Source: Microlunatus speluncae
GTDB lineage: Bacteria; Actinomycetota; Actinomycetes; Propionibacteriales; Propionibacteriaceae
DNA: 64,000 bases
Direction: 5' to 3'
Assembly (NCBI RefSeq): GCF_009299835.1
Contig: NZ_VKCZ01000011.1
Location: 62,001 to 126,000, forward strand
In this document: piece by piece, positions 37,078 to 47,383 of the stretch
Numbering within the stretch: the stretch's first letter is position 1
How the letters are laid out: every line of letters starts with the position of its first letter
Notes under the pieces: generated by a model
Told to the model about the DNA's origin: nothing
What the model saw: the letters and a program-made list of their open reading frames with translations, nothing else
Database searches by the model: none
Position numbers and translations under genes: made by a program

Positions 37078-37617
37078 TTCGGCGGCGCGACCGTTGCCGG
37101 CCCGCGCGACTGCTGCGGCGGTCGCGTCGGCCTGGAAGGGTCGCGTCGAGCCCCCGGGCTGCCGGCGGGCTCAGGACGCGAGAATCGGTGGTCGTCGATG
37201 CGGTCGCGCCTCGGGTTGGCGCGTGGAGAGCTTCAGACAGCAGCGAAGGGGCGGCCCCGGCGTCGGTCGCGATCGTCCACCCCGTCACGACCCCGCTCAA
37301 CCGCCGAGATTCAGCGCCGCGACCGGTATCGGTCCCCGCGACCGCCACAGCAGTCGCGTCGGCCTGCAAGGGTCGCGTCGAGCCCCGGGCTGCCGGCGGG
37401 CTCTGGACGCGAGAATCGGTGGTCGTCGATGCGGTCGCGGTTCGGGTTGGCGCGTGGAGAGCTTCAGACAGCAGCGAGTGGGGGCGGCCTCGGCGTCGCT
37501 CGCGATCGGTCCGCCCCGTCACGACCCCGCTCACCCGCCAAGATTCAGCGCCGCGACCGGTATCGGTCCCCGCGACCGCCACAGCAGTCGCGTCGGCCTG
37601 GAAGGGTCGCGTCGAGG
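37078..37617. repeat. noncoding tandem repeat of about 233 bp (two full copies and a fragment)
   Basis: GTCGCGTCGGCCTG marks equivalent points at 37121, 37353 and 37587, giving periods of 232 and 234 bp. Neither is a multiple of three, so it is not a coding repeat. Units share CGTGGAGAGCTTCAGACAGC and GAATCGGTGGTCGTCGATGC blocks. Copy 1 has diverged more than copies 2 and 3. No gene lies in 37034-38069. Confidence 0.9.
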
Positions 37618-37800
37618 TAAACCCCCTGGGCCGGGCGTCGGCGTCGCGTCGTCCCGTCACGGGAGTCGAGCGCCGAGAGTGACCTTATCCACGCCAGAAC
37701 GGCAACTTCGAGGTTGGGAAGGCGACACTCGACGCGCACGTGCGCACCCCACGCTGTACCGCGACGACTACCTGAATTCCGCCTCGCGACGTCGTTAGGT

Positions 37801-37920
37801 CACCACTCGGCGAACCCGACCCGGCGAGCAGTCCCGACCAACGCCGAACCCGCCCCCTTTTGCTGCCGCCTGTAGCTCTCCACATCGCCGTCGCGACGCG
37901 CACACCCAAGTCTGGAAGGG
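37801..37920. repeat. possible degenerate inverted copy of the 233-bp unit
   Basis: Read on the minus strand, this stretch contains TGTGGAGAGCTACAGGCGGC followed by GGGGGCGG and CGGCGTTGG, in the same order as the tandem unit. Similarity is partial and outer parts do not align by eye. Confidence 0.45.
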
Positions 37921-37984
37921 ACAGGCGGGATCAGCGCTGAACCGGCGGCCGGCCGCGATCCCCACCCACCATCCAAACCCACCC

Positions 37985-38066
37985 GCCTCGGCGCGTCGTT
38001 CGGCCCGACAGGCCGAGCCTCGGAACGGGGCCCGGCTTGCCCCTCGACAAGGCTCGGGGAACGAGA
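37985..38066. repeat. degenerate right arm of the composite palindrome (family C, locus 3)
   Basis: GGCGCGTCGTTCGGCC, CAGGCCGAG and GGCTTGCCCCTCGACAAGGC follow the order of the right arm at 33485-33560 with many changes. It ends next to the stop of the GlpD-like gene. Confidence 0.6.
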
Positions 38067-38069
38067 TTC

Positions 38070-39620
38070 TTACGTCGCGGCACCCATCAGGTCGGCGATC
38101 GCCGCGGCCGCGGTCTCACCATGATCAACAGTCTCGTACGCGATCCCGGTCCGGCGATGGAGGATGTCGTCGACGGTCACCGCACCCTCGTGCGTCACGG
38201 CGTGTACGACCTCGGCGGCCAGGTAGTCCTCGGCGCCCGGGATCGGGCGGGCGAGGTCCGGGGAATTCATGATCAACTCGAGCACCGGGTCCAGGGCCGA
38301 GCCGTGGCGGCGGAGCAGGTGCTCCAACCGGGCGACGTGCAGGCCGGCCCGGCGGGCCAGCAGGTGACGCTGATTCCAGCGGGCGAAGTAGCCGTCGGCG
38401 CCGAGCAGCGGGACCCGGTCGGTGATCGCCTTCGGCACCAGCCCGCCGATCAGGCCGCCGGCCGCATCGACGGCCCGGGCGGCAAGATCACGGTAACCCG
38501 CCGCCTCGGCCGTGACCGCCGCGACCAAACCGGGCGCGGTGCCGATCCACCGGTCCCGATCACGGCCGTCGGCGGTGGTGATCACCGGATGGCTGCCGGC
38601 GAAGCCTGACTCGACGTCGTCCGGGCCGAGCGGACGGCCCAGGCAGGGATTGATCGCATCCAGGATCAGCCGGCGATCATGATCGTCGAAGCCCCGGATC
38701 GGGCCGGATTCGAGCGTCGGCGGCACTCCGTCGCTCTCGACCGGCGAGGCGGACGGGCCGACGATCCAATGCCGACCCCAGGGCACGATCAGTTGATCAT
38801 CGACCACGATCCCGGTCGAGGCCCGGATCCGGTCCCGCGGCAGCACCAGGTAGGCGCGGCGCTGCCGCTCGATCCGCGGCAGCGCGATCAGGTCACCGAC
38901 CAGGCTCGGCGTCGCCGACCCGGTCGCGACCACCACCGTCGCGGCGTTGATCACGAACTCGGCCCCGCCGAGCGCATCCCGCGCCCGGACCCCGGTGACC
39001 GTCCCGTCGACGGTGATCAACTCGGTCGCCGGGCAGTGGTGCGCCAGCGTCGTCCCGTACAACTCGGCGGTGCGGACCAGCCCGAGGACGAACCGGGCGT
39101 CGTCGCACTCGGCCTCGAAATACTGCACGCCGCCGGTGATCAGATCCGGCCGCAGCGCCGGCGCGATCCGGCGCACCACCCGTCGCGGCAGCTGGCGATG
39201 TGCCGGCAGCAGTCCGGCCCGGCCGGTCCGCGGCACCGGCGCGTCCTGGGCCACCAGTTCGGCGGCGATCACCGCTCGGTCCCAGGGCGACGACACCGGC
39301 TGCAGCATCGGCACCCGGCGGACCAGGTGTGGGGCGAGCCGGTCCAGCAGCCGGGTCCGTTCCCGTCGCAGCACCGGAATGGCCAGCAGATCCTCGGTCC
39401 TGGTCCGGGGCCGTCCGGCCATGATCTTGCCGGTCCGGCCCGACGCACCGCCGGCCCAGTCCGCCGCCTCGATCAGCGCGACCCGCAGCCCCCGGGTGGT
39501 CGCGTCCAGCGCGATCCCGGCGCCGAGCACCCCGCCGCCGACCACGACGAGGTCGTACCGCGTCTTCGGTAGTTCCGTCACAGCGGCAGCCCGCTGCTCG
39601 GCATTCAACCGCCCGTCCAT
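38070..39620 (-). CDS. GlpD-like FAD-dependent glycerol-3-phosphate dehydrogenase/oxidase family protein
   Basis: 516 aa. The FAD fold begins DLVVVGGGVLGAGIALDATTRGLRVALIEAADWAGGASGRTGKIM, the GlpD signature. A DAO-like domain and a C-terminal helical region (GLHVARLEHLLRRHGSALDPVLEL, YLAAEVVHAVTHEGAVTVDDILHRRTGIAYE) match the GlpD C-terminal domain. Expected reaction: glycerol-3-phosphate to dihydroxyacetone phosphate with electrons to quinone. The divergent middle leaves the substrate uncertain. A family A repeat is just upstream. Confidence 0.85.
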   Translation of the reverse strand: MDGRLNAEQRAAAVTELPKTRYDLVVVGGGVLGAGIALDATTRGLRVALIEAADWAGGASGRTGKIMAGRPRTRTEDLLAIPVLRRERTRLLDRLAPHLVRRVPMLQPVSSPWDRAVIAAELVAQDAPVPRTGRAGLLPAHRQLPRRVVRRIAPALRPDLITGGVQYFEAECDDARFVLGLVRTAELYGTTLAHHCPATELITVDGTVTGVRARDALGGAEFVINAATVVVATGSATPSLVGDLIALPRIERQRRAYLVLPRDRIRASTGIVVDDQLIVPWGRHWIVGPSASPVESDGVPPTLESGPIRGFDDHDRRLILDAINPCLGRPLGPDDVESGFAGSHPVITTADGRDRDRWIGTAPGLVAAVTAEAAGYRDLAARAVDAAGGLIGGLVPKAITDRVPLLGADGYFARWNQRHLLARRAGLHVARLEHLLRRHGSALDPVLELIMNSPDLARPIPGAEDYLAAEVVHAVTHEGAVTVDDILHRRTGIAYETVDHGETAAAAIADLMGAAT

Positions 39621-39633
39621 CGCCCACTCTCCG

Positions 39634-39687
39634 CAGACTTGTCAGAACGAGAGCACGCTATAGCGTCCCCTAGTTCTGACAACTTGG
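39634..39687. repeat. 54-bp hairpin repeat, family A copy 6
   Basis: Same length and TTGTCAGA core. The inner part has GCACGCTATAGCGT and several mismatches, making this the most decayed copy. It lies 6 bp after the GuaB3 stop and before the GlpD-like start. Confidence 0.8.
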
Positions 39688-39693
39688 GGTGTT

Positions 39694-40797
39694 TCAGCCG
39701 AGGACTACCTCGACGCGTTGGAACTCCTTGAGCTCGGTGTAGCCGGTGGTGGCCATGGCCCGGCGCAGGGCGCCGACCAGGTTCATCGTGCCGTCGGGCA
39801 CCGTGGACGGGCCGAGCAGGATCTGCTCCAGGGTGCCGACGGTGTCGAACCTGGCCCGCTCACCGCGCGGCAGGGTCGGGTGCCAGGCCTCGGCGCCCCA
39901 GTGGAACCCGCGGCCGGGAGCCTCCTGGGCCTTGGCCAGCGGCGAGCCGACCATCACCGCGTCGGCGCCGCAGGCGATCGCCTTGGCGATGTCGCCGGAC
40001 CGGCCGACCGAACCGTCGGCGATCACGTGCACATAGCGGCCGCCGGATTCGTCCAGGTAGTCCCGCCGCGCCTCGGCGACGTCGGAGACCGCCGACGCCA
40101 TCGGTACGGCGATGCCGAGCACCGACCGCGTCGTGTACGCCGCGCCGCCGCCGAAGCCGACCAGCACGCCCGCCGCACCGGTCCGCATCAGGTGCAGCGC
40201 CGAGTGGTAGGTGGCGCAGCCGCCGACGATCACCGGCACATCCAGCTCGTAGATGAACTGCTTCAGGTTCAGCGGCTGGCTCGTGGTGGAGACGTGTTCG
40301 GCCGAGACCGTGGTGCCGCGGATGACGAAGTAGTCGACGCCGGACTCGACCACGGCCTTGGCGTACTCGGCGGTGTTCTGCGGCGACAGCGCGCCGGCCG
40401 CCGGGACCCCGGCCTCCTTGATCTGGGCCACCCGGGCCAAGATCAACTCCTGCTTGATCTCGGCCGCGTAGATCTCCTGCATCCGCCGGGTCGCCTGGAT
40501 CGGGTCTGTGATCGCCGCGATCTCCTCCAGCAGCGGCAGCGGGTCGTCGTAGCGGGTCCACAGGCCCTCGAGGTTGAGCACGCCGAGCCCGCCCATCCGG
40601 CCGACCGCGATCGCCGTCTCCGGCGACATGATCGAATCCATCGGCGCCGCGATCAGCGGGTGCTCGAACGTATTGGCGTCGATCCGCCAGGCCAGCGACA
40701 CCTCCTCCTCGCCCCGGGTGCGACGGGACGGGACGATGGCGATGTCGTCGAACGCGTACGCCTGCTCGGCACGCTTGCTACGACCGATGTCGATCAT
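39694..40797 (-). CDS. GuaB3 family IMP dehydrogenase-related protein
   Basis: 367 aa. TIM barrel of the IMPDH superfamily (YAFDDIAIVPSRRTRGEEEV, LIAAPMDSIMSP, GRMGGLGVLNLEGLWTRY). It lacks the CBS pair. At the catalytic loop, where GuaB has GSICTTR, it has GGGAAYTTR with no cysteine. A role as an ordinary IMP dehydrogenase is therefore unlikely or would need a different nucleophile. It is 45 bp downstream of guaB on the same strand, as in most Actinobacteria, and likely co-transcribed. Confidence 0.93.
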   Translation of the reverse strand: MIDIGRSKRAEQAYAFDDIAIVPSRRTRGEEEVSLAWRIDANTFEHPLIAAPMDSIMSPETAIAVGRMGGLGVLNLEGLWTRYDDPLPLLEEIAAITDPIQATRRMQEIYAAEIKQELILARVAQIKEAGVPAAGALSPQNTAEYAKAVVESGVDYFVIRGTTVSAEHVSTTSQPLNLKQFIYELDVPVIVGGCATYHSALHLMRTGAAGVLVGFGGGAAYTTRSVLGIAVPMASAVSDVAEARRDYLDESGGRYVHVIADGSVGRSGDIAKAIACGADAVMVGSPLAKAQEAPGRGFHWGAEAWHPTLPRGERARFDTVGTLEQILLGPSTVPDGTMNLVGALRRAMATTGYTELKEFQRVEVVLG

Positions 40798-40842
40798 GAA
40801 ACCTCGTCCGTTCCTGGAGTTGGGCCGAACCAGTCGAAGGGC

Positions 40843-42495
<1,653 letters not shown>

Positions 42496-42531
42496 TCACC
42501 GGGGCCGAAATCGGCCGGTGGCAATTTGTGG

Positions 42532-42541
42532 CAATCGTTTG
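42532..42541. promoter_or_regulatory. possible LacI-type operator
   Basis: CAATCGTTTG has the central CG and near-symmetry of LacI-family operators and lies 34 bp before the LacI start. One position breaks symmetry, so support is modest. Confidence 0.35.
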
Positions 42542-42574
42542 TCGTCGGTTGCCAGATGTGTTTGCCTACGGATC

Positions 42575-43651
42575 GTGACCGACGATCGGAACGACCGTCC
42601 GGCTACCATCGGCGACGTCGCCGCGGCGGCCGGTGTCGCCGCGTCCACGGTGTCGCGGGCGCTGAACAACCCGGGCCGGGTCAACGCCCGGACCCGGGAA
42701 CGGATCGAGCGCATCGCCGCGGACCTGAACTACGTGCCGAGCACCCAGGCCCGGGCCCTCTCCTCCGGCCGGACCCGCACCGTCGGCCTGCTGGTCCCCG
42801 ACATCACCAACCCGTTCTACTTCGACCTGATCCGCGGCACCCAGCACCAGCTGAAGGCCTCCGGCTACACCCAGCTGCTGGTCGACACCGAGGAGTCGGC
42901 CGACGTCGAGGCCGAGGCGCTGGACCGGCTGCGGACCGCCACCGACGGGGTCATCCTGACCGCCTCCCGGCTGACCGACGAGCAGATCCTGGCCACCCAC
43001 CGGACCCGGCCGGTGGTCACGATCAACCGCAACGCCGGAACGGTGCCGACCGTGGTGATCGACACCCCGACGGCGCTGCGCCAGGCCGTCGATCACCTGC
43101 TGTCGTTGGGACATCGGCGGCTGGCCTACCTCGGCGGGCCGATCAACTCCTTCTCCAACGGGCTGCGCTGGAAGACCCTGTCGGAGGAGATGGAGGCCCG
43201 GCCGGAACTCGAGGTCATCCGGCTCGGCCCGTTCGCGCCGACCACGACGTCGGGCGGGCCCGCGGTCGACGCCGTGCTGAACGCGGGCGCGACGGCCTGC
43301 ATCGCCTACAACGACCTGATCGCGATCGGCATGCTGGAACGGTGCCGCGGCCGTGGCATCGCCGTGCCGGACGAGCTGAGCATCGTCGGCTGCGACGACA
43401 TCTTCGGCGCCTCGTTCTGCCATCCGCCGCTGACCACCTGCACCGCGCCGATCGAACGCGTCGGCCAGGTGGCGACGACGATGCTGCTGTCGCAGATCAG
43501 CCCCGGCCTGATCGGCGCACCCGGCAACGGCGGCCGGCCGAGCCGGCGCCACCTGACCCTCGTGCCGACCCACCTGACCATCCGCGACTCCACCGGCCCC
43601 GTGGTCCGGGTCGGTGCCGCGGCCGCCCCGAACGCTAAGGAACCCGCGTGA
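42575..43651 (+). CDS. LacI-family regulator of the uronate isomerase operon
   Basis: 358 aa from GTG 42575 (VTDDRND). Helix-turn-helix ATIGDVAAAAGVAASTVSRALNNPGRVNARTRERI and hinge YVPSTQARALSSGRTRTVG are followed by a sensor domain (LLVPDITNPFYFDLIRGTQHQL, GCDDIFGASFCHPPLTT). It overlaps the uronate isomerase start, so it most likely controls that gene and itself in response to a uronate or breakdown product. Divergent from guaB with a gap of about 200 bp. Confidence 0.92.
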   Translation: MTDDRNDRPATIGDVAAAAGVAASTVSRALNNPGRVNARTRERIERIAADLNYVPSTQARALSSGRTRTVGLLVPDITNPFYFDLIRGTQHQLKASGYTQLLVDTEESADVEAEALDRLRTATDGVILTASRLTDEQILATHRTRPVVTINRNAGTVPTVVIDTPTALRQAVDHLLSLGHRRLAYLGGPINSFSNGLRWKTLSEEMEARPELEVIRLGPFAPTTTSGGPAVDAVLNAGATACIAYNDLIAIGMLERCRGRGIAVPDELSIVGCDDIFGASFCHPPLTTCTAPIERVGQVATTMLLSQISPGLIGAPGNGGRPSRRHLTLVPTHLTIRDSTGPVVRVGAAAAPNAKEPA

Positions 43652-45090
43652 CCGACATCGCCACCCCGACGCTTCAGCTCGACCCGGATCGGCTGTTCCC
43701 CATCGATCCCGGCGTCCGCGCGCTGGCCCGGGAGCTGTACGAGCCGGTCGCCGACGCGCCGATCTATTCGCCGCACGGGCACGTCGACCCCGCCCTGCTG
43801 CTGGCCAACGAGCCGTTCGGCGACCCGGCAGAGTTGTTGATCACTCCTGATCACTACGTGTTGCGGCTGCTGCACGCCGTCGGCGTCGGCCTTGGTGATC
43901 TTGGTCGGCCGCGGCTCGACGGTCGCTCGGAGCCTGCTCCGGACGGTCGGGAGATCTGGCGGATCCTCTGCCGCAACTGGCACATCTTCGCCGGCACCCC
44001 GGTCCGCTACTGGCTGGAATCACAGCTGGTGGAGATCTTCGGCCTCACCGCCCGGCCGAGCGAGGCGACCGCCGATCAGTTGTACGACGAGCTGTCGGAA
44101 CTGTTGCTGACCGAGGAATTCCGGCCCCGGCCGCTGTTCGACCGGTTCAAGATCAAAGTCCTGGCCACCACCGACGACCCGGCCGATGATCTTGCCGCGC
44201 ACCGGGCACTGGCCGAGGATCCCACCTTCCACGGCCGGGTGTTGCCGACCTTCCGGGCCGACGCCTATCTCGATCCCTCGGCCGCCGGCTGGTCCGACCG
44301 GCTGCGCCGGCTGAGCGAGGCAGCGGGGACGTCGACCGACCGTTATACCGGGCTGATCGAGGCCTTGCGGGCCCGCCGCCGGTATTTCGCCGAGCACGGC
44401 TGCACCGCGACCGACACCAGCCCGGCCGACACCTGGGGCGAGCCGCTGCCGGACGCCGAGGCGGAACGGATCCACGCCGCCGGCCTGGCCGGCACGGTGA
44501 GTGCGGCCGAGGCGGTCGCGTACCGGCGCAATCTCTTCTACCAACTGGCCGCGATGTCGGCCGACGACGGCTTGGTGATGCAGCTGCACCCGGGCGTGCA
44601 CCGGAGCCATCACGCGCCCTCGCTCGCCGCCTACGGCACCGATGCCGGTCATGATCTGCCCGCGGTCGGCGGCTACACCGAGCCGCTGCGCCGGATCCTC
44701 AACGACTTCGGCACCGACCCGACCTTCCGGCTGGTGCTGTTCACCGTCGACGAGACCACGTTCTCCCGGGAGATCGCGCCGCTGGCCGGCTTCTATCCGA
44801 GCGTGTACGCCGGCGCACCGTGGTGGTTCCTGGACACGCCGGCGGCGATCCTGCGCTACCGGGCCGCGGTGACCGACAGCACCGGGTTCTACAAGACCTC
44901 CGGCTTCATCGACGACACCCGGGCCTTCCTGTCCATCCCGGCCCGGCACGACATGTCCCGGCGCACCGATGCCGCCTTCCTCGCCGAACTGGTCGCCACC
45001 CACCAGCTGGAGCCGGCCGAGGCGCAGGCGATCGCCCGGGATCTGGTCAGCACGATCCCGATCGACGTCTTCCGGCTGCCGACCGAATAA
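43648..45090 (+). CDS. uxaC: uronate (glucuronate) isomerase
   Basis: 480 aa, normal length. Amidohydrolase-like barrel starting DRLFPIDPGVRALARELYEPVADAPIYSPHGHVDP, where HGH holds metal-ligand histidines. MQLHPGVHRSHHAP and YAGAPWWFLDTPAAILRYR follow. It converts D-glucuronate to D-fructuronate (or galacturonate to tagaturonate), first step of intracellular uronate use. GTG 43648 overlaps the LacI stop and has AAGGA upstream. It would use uronate released by the GH67 enzyme 10 kb away. Confidence 0.95.
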   Translation: MTDIATPTLQLDPDRLFPIDPGVRALARELYEPVADAPIYSPHGHVDPALLLANEPFGDPAELLITPDHYVLRLLHAVGVGLGDLGRPRLDGRSEPAPDGREIWRILCRNWHIFAGTPVRYWLESQLVEIFGLTARPSEATADQLYDELSELLLTEEFRPRPLFDRFKIKVLATTDDPADDLAAHRALAEDPTFHGRVLPTFRADAYLDPSAAGWSDRLRRLSEAAGTSTDRYTGLIEALRARRRYFAEHGCTATDTSPADTWGEPLPDAEAERIHAAGLAGTVSAAEAVAYRRNLFYQLAAMSADDGLVMQLHPGVHRSHHAPSLAAYGTDAGHDLPAVGGYTEPLRRILNDFGTDPTFRLVLFTVDETTFSREIAPLAGFYPSVYAGAPWWFLDTPAAILRYRAAVTDSTGFYKTSGFIDDTRAFLSIPARHDMSRRTDAAFLAELVATHQLEPAEAQAIARDLVSTIPIDVFRLPTE

Positions 45091-45132
45091 ATCGCTCCGC
45101 CGGCGGGCACCGGCGGCTTAGAGTCGGCCGCT

Positions 45133-46017
45133 ATGAAGCTGCAGTTCTTCACCGATCCGTCGGAGTTCCTGGCCGTCGCCGGGAGCGTGCTGGCCGCCGA
45201 TCCGGTGGTCGGCAGCGTGGTGGCGACGATCAGCGAGCGAGCCGTACGGGAGCGGGCGGACGGTGTGCCGCCGCCGGACGGGCCGTGCTGGTGGGCCGTG
45301 ATCACCGACGGCGACGCGGTGGTCGGCCTGGCCATGCGGACCGCGCCGCGACCGCCGTACCCGATGTTCGTGCTGCCGATGCCGGACGCCGCGGCCCGAC
45401 TGCTGGCGACCACCCTGCACGATCGCGGTGAACACCCCGGCGGCAGCAACGGCGCGCTGCCGGCGGCCCAGGTGCTGGCCGAGGAGTCCGTCCGGCTCTG
45501 GGGCGGCTCGACCGCGGTGGAGCAGCGCACCCGGCTGTTCGAGTGCCGCGCCGTGGTCCCGCCGGCGGCCGTTGCCGGTGTCCTGAGGCCGGCCGAGGCG
45601 ACCGACCTCGACCTGGTCCAGCGCTGGGTCGAGGCCTTCCACGTCGAGGCGGCCGAGCAGGCCGGGCGGGACCCCGGCACCGACAACGGGCCCGACCCCG
45701 ACGGCGTCCGGCGCCAGATCGCCGCCGGCAAGCTCTGGCTGTTCGTCGGCCCGGACGGTGCTCCGGCCCACCTGACCGGAGTCAATCCGCCGGCCTTCGG
45801 GGTGAGCCGGATCGGCCCGGTCTACACCCCGAAGTCGCACCGTGGCCGCGGGATCGCCTCGCACGTGGTCGCCGAACTGACCGCCCGCGGCCTGGCCGCC
45901 GGGACCCGGATGTGCCTGTTCACCGATCAGGCCAACCCGGTTTCGAACAAGGTCTACGAGGCGATCGGCTACCGACCGGTGGTCGACATGGCAAACCTGA
46001 TCATCGATGCGTCCTAG
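45133..46017 (+). CDS. GNAT family N-acetyltransferase
   Basis: 294 aa. The C-terminal half has the acetyl-CoA signature: VNPPAFGVSRIGPVYTPKSHRGRGIASHVVAELTARGLAAG, then DQANPVSNKVYEAIGYRPV. The N-terminal half resembles a degenerate GNAT fold, so this is a two-lobe member. Substrate unknown. TAGAGT lies eight bases before the ATG and no ribosome site is seen, so it may be leaderless. Convergent with the LysM gene, stops nine bp apart. Confidence 0.88.
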   Translation: MKLQFFTDPSEFLAVAGSVLAADPVVGSVVATISERAVRERADGVPPPDGPCWWAVITDGDAVVGLAMRTAPRPPYPMFVLPMPDAAARLLATTLHDRGEHPGGSNGALPAAQVLAEESVRLWGGSTAVEQRTRLFECRAVVPPAAVAGVLRPAEATDLDLVQRWVEAFHVEAAEQAGRDPGTDNGPDPDGVRRQIAAGKLWLFVGPDGAPAHLTGVNPPAFGVSRIGPVYTPKSHRGRGIASHVVAELTARGLAAGTRMCLFTDQANPVSNKVYEAIGYRPVVDMANLIIDAS

Positions 46018-46026
46018 CTCGCCGGG

Positions 46027-47127
46027 TCAACAGTCCTCCCGGCGTTCGGACACGACGACCCGGAGGTCGAAGTGGAGCGGCTGCGCGGCCAACTCTTCCC
46101 GGGCCCGGCGACAGAGGGTTGCCCGGTCGCGTTCCCATTGACCGACCAGAGTGACGCTGTTTGTCTCGTCGTACATGCTGAGGGTCTTGACGTCGGGGAT
46201 ACGCGCTACGACTTGCAACGCGCGGACCGTACGGTCGACTTCGACGAGCGGACGACCATGGAACAACCAGTCGGAGTCGCGGTCGCGATGCGTGACCGAG
46301 AGGGTCTCGACGACAGTGTCCGCGGCCGCTCCGGTCGCGGCGATCTCCCGGATCATGGCCTCTGCGGCCGCCGAGCGCTGTTCGGGGCCGTCGGTCAGAA
46401 TGCTGATCCGGATCGCTGGTCCCGGCCCTGAGTCCGGGTCGGTCGGATCGGGACCCGGGACCGGCTGCAGGTCGATCCGGTCGACCCCGGCCGCGTCGAC
46501 TCGCCCGGACGCCACCAGCAGGTCGGCCGCGGCGGGAGTCAGGAAGACGTTCGTCACCAGGACTGCCCGGCCCATCCGGACCGTCCAGCCGGTGCCGCTG
46601 TAGGCCCGGAGCTCGATCAGGGTGTCGAAGATCCTTCGGACCTCCCGCCGCGAACTGCCCGGCTCGAGGTCCAGCACCTTGCCCGGGACACGGCTCCCAG
46701 CGACTCCCGGCAGGGACCGTAGGTCCTGCTCGAGTCGGTCCTGTCGCACGGCTCGGAACAGGACGGTCGACGTGATCACCAACGCGATGATCACGGCGCC
46801 GGTGATCACCCTGATCATGACCCGACGGTCCCTCAACCAATGGCCGTGCGGCACGTCGGAGCCGGCGACCCGGTGCCGACGACGGACATGCCAGGTCGCT
46901 CCCTTCTCGTCCGGGTAGGGCGGCCGGACGGAGGCGGCCGCATGATCCATCGCGTCGGCGGCGGAGATCGGGATGATCAACTCCTGCCCGGCGGGGAGCG
47001 CACGTTCGGCGTCGCCGACAACGCCCCGGTTGGCCGTGGCGATCAGTCGCCACTGCGCCGAATCGCCGTAATAGCGTCGGGCGAGCGACCGCAGATCGTC
47101 ACCGGCGACGACTCGATGGATCGGCAT
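46027..47127 (-). CDS. LysM-domain single-pass membrane protein
   Basis: 366 aa. Residues 1-53 form a LysM module (HRVVAGDDLRSLARRYYGDSAQWRLIATANR...LPAGQELIIPI). One transmembrane helix lies at about 103-122 (MIRVITGAVIIALVITSTVLF). The remainder shares a pattern with the protein at 48524-49369: LPGV, then an RxIFD helix, then WTxRxG, and an acidic C-terminus. The N-terminal LysM would be cytoplasmic unless topology is inverted, which is odd. GAGGAG precedes the ATG. Function unknown. Confidence 0.75.
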   Translation of the reverse strand: MPIHRVVAGDDLRSLARRYYGDSAQWRLIATANRGVVGDAERALPAGQELIIPISAADAMDHAAASVRPPYPDEKGATWHVRRRHRVAGSDVPHGHWLRDRRVMIRVITGAVIIALVITSTVLFRAVRQDRLEQDLRSLPGVAGSRVPGKVLDLEPGSSRREVRRIFDTLIELRAYSGTGWTVRMGRAVLVTNVFLTPAAADLLVASGRVDAAGVDRIDLQPVPGPDPTDPDSGPGPAIRISILTDGPEQRSAAAEAMIREIAATGAAADTVVETLSVTHRDRDSDWLFHGRPLVEVDRTVRALQVVARIPDVKTLSMYDETNSVTLVGQWERDRATLCRRAREELAAQPLHFDLRVVVSERREDC

Positions 47128-47335
47128 GTTCTCCTCGGCAGCTCGGTCCGGCTCGGAGCACCATAGCCTTTCGGGAGTCCGCGATCCGGCCGACAGGACA
47201 GTTCACGAGCTCGGCAGAATTGAGCCTCGGTCAGAGATCGAGGACGGTATCCGGCCTGATCGACGCCCTGTCGTCGTACCGGCTGACTTCGGCGAATCAC
47301 CGGCGGCGCGGGAGCCGTCGCCGTACCGTGGCTGC

Positions 47336-47383
47336 ATGACAACGACGTCAGCCGGCTTCCGGCGCTCCGGAAGTCGATCATGA
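47336..47383 (+). CDS. possible leaderless 15-codon upstream ORF
   Basis: TACCGT (47324-47329) lies six bases before this ATG, fitting a leaderless transcript. The ORF (MTTTSAGFRRSGSRS) ends in a TGA that overlaps the ATG of the hydrolase. Coupled translation is plausible. There is no direct evidence that it is translated. Confidence 0.35.
   Translation: MTTTSAGFRRSGSRS

Noticed and set aside
37078..37617. Repeat-containing protein gene in the tandem repeat
   Set aside because: Periods of 232 and 234 bp shift the frame between copies, and no start with a ribosome site is seen.
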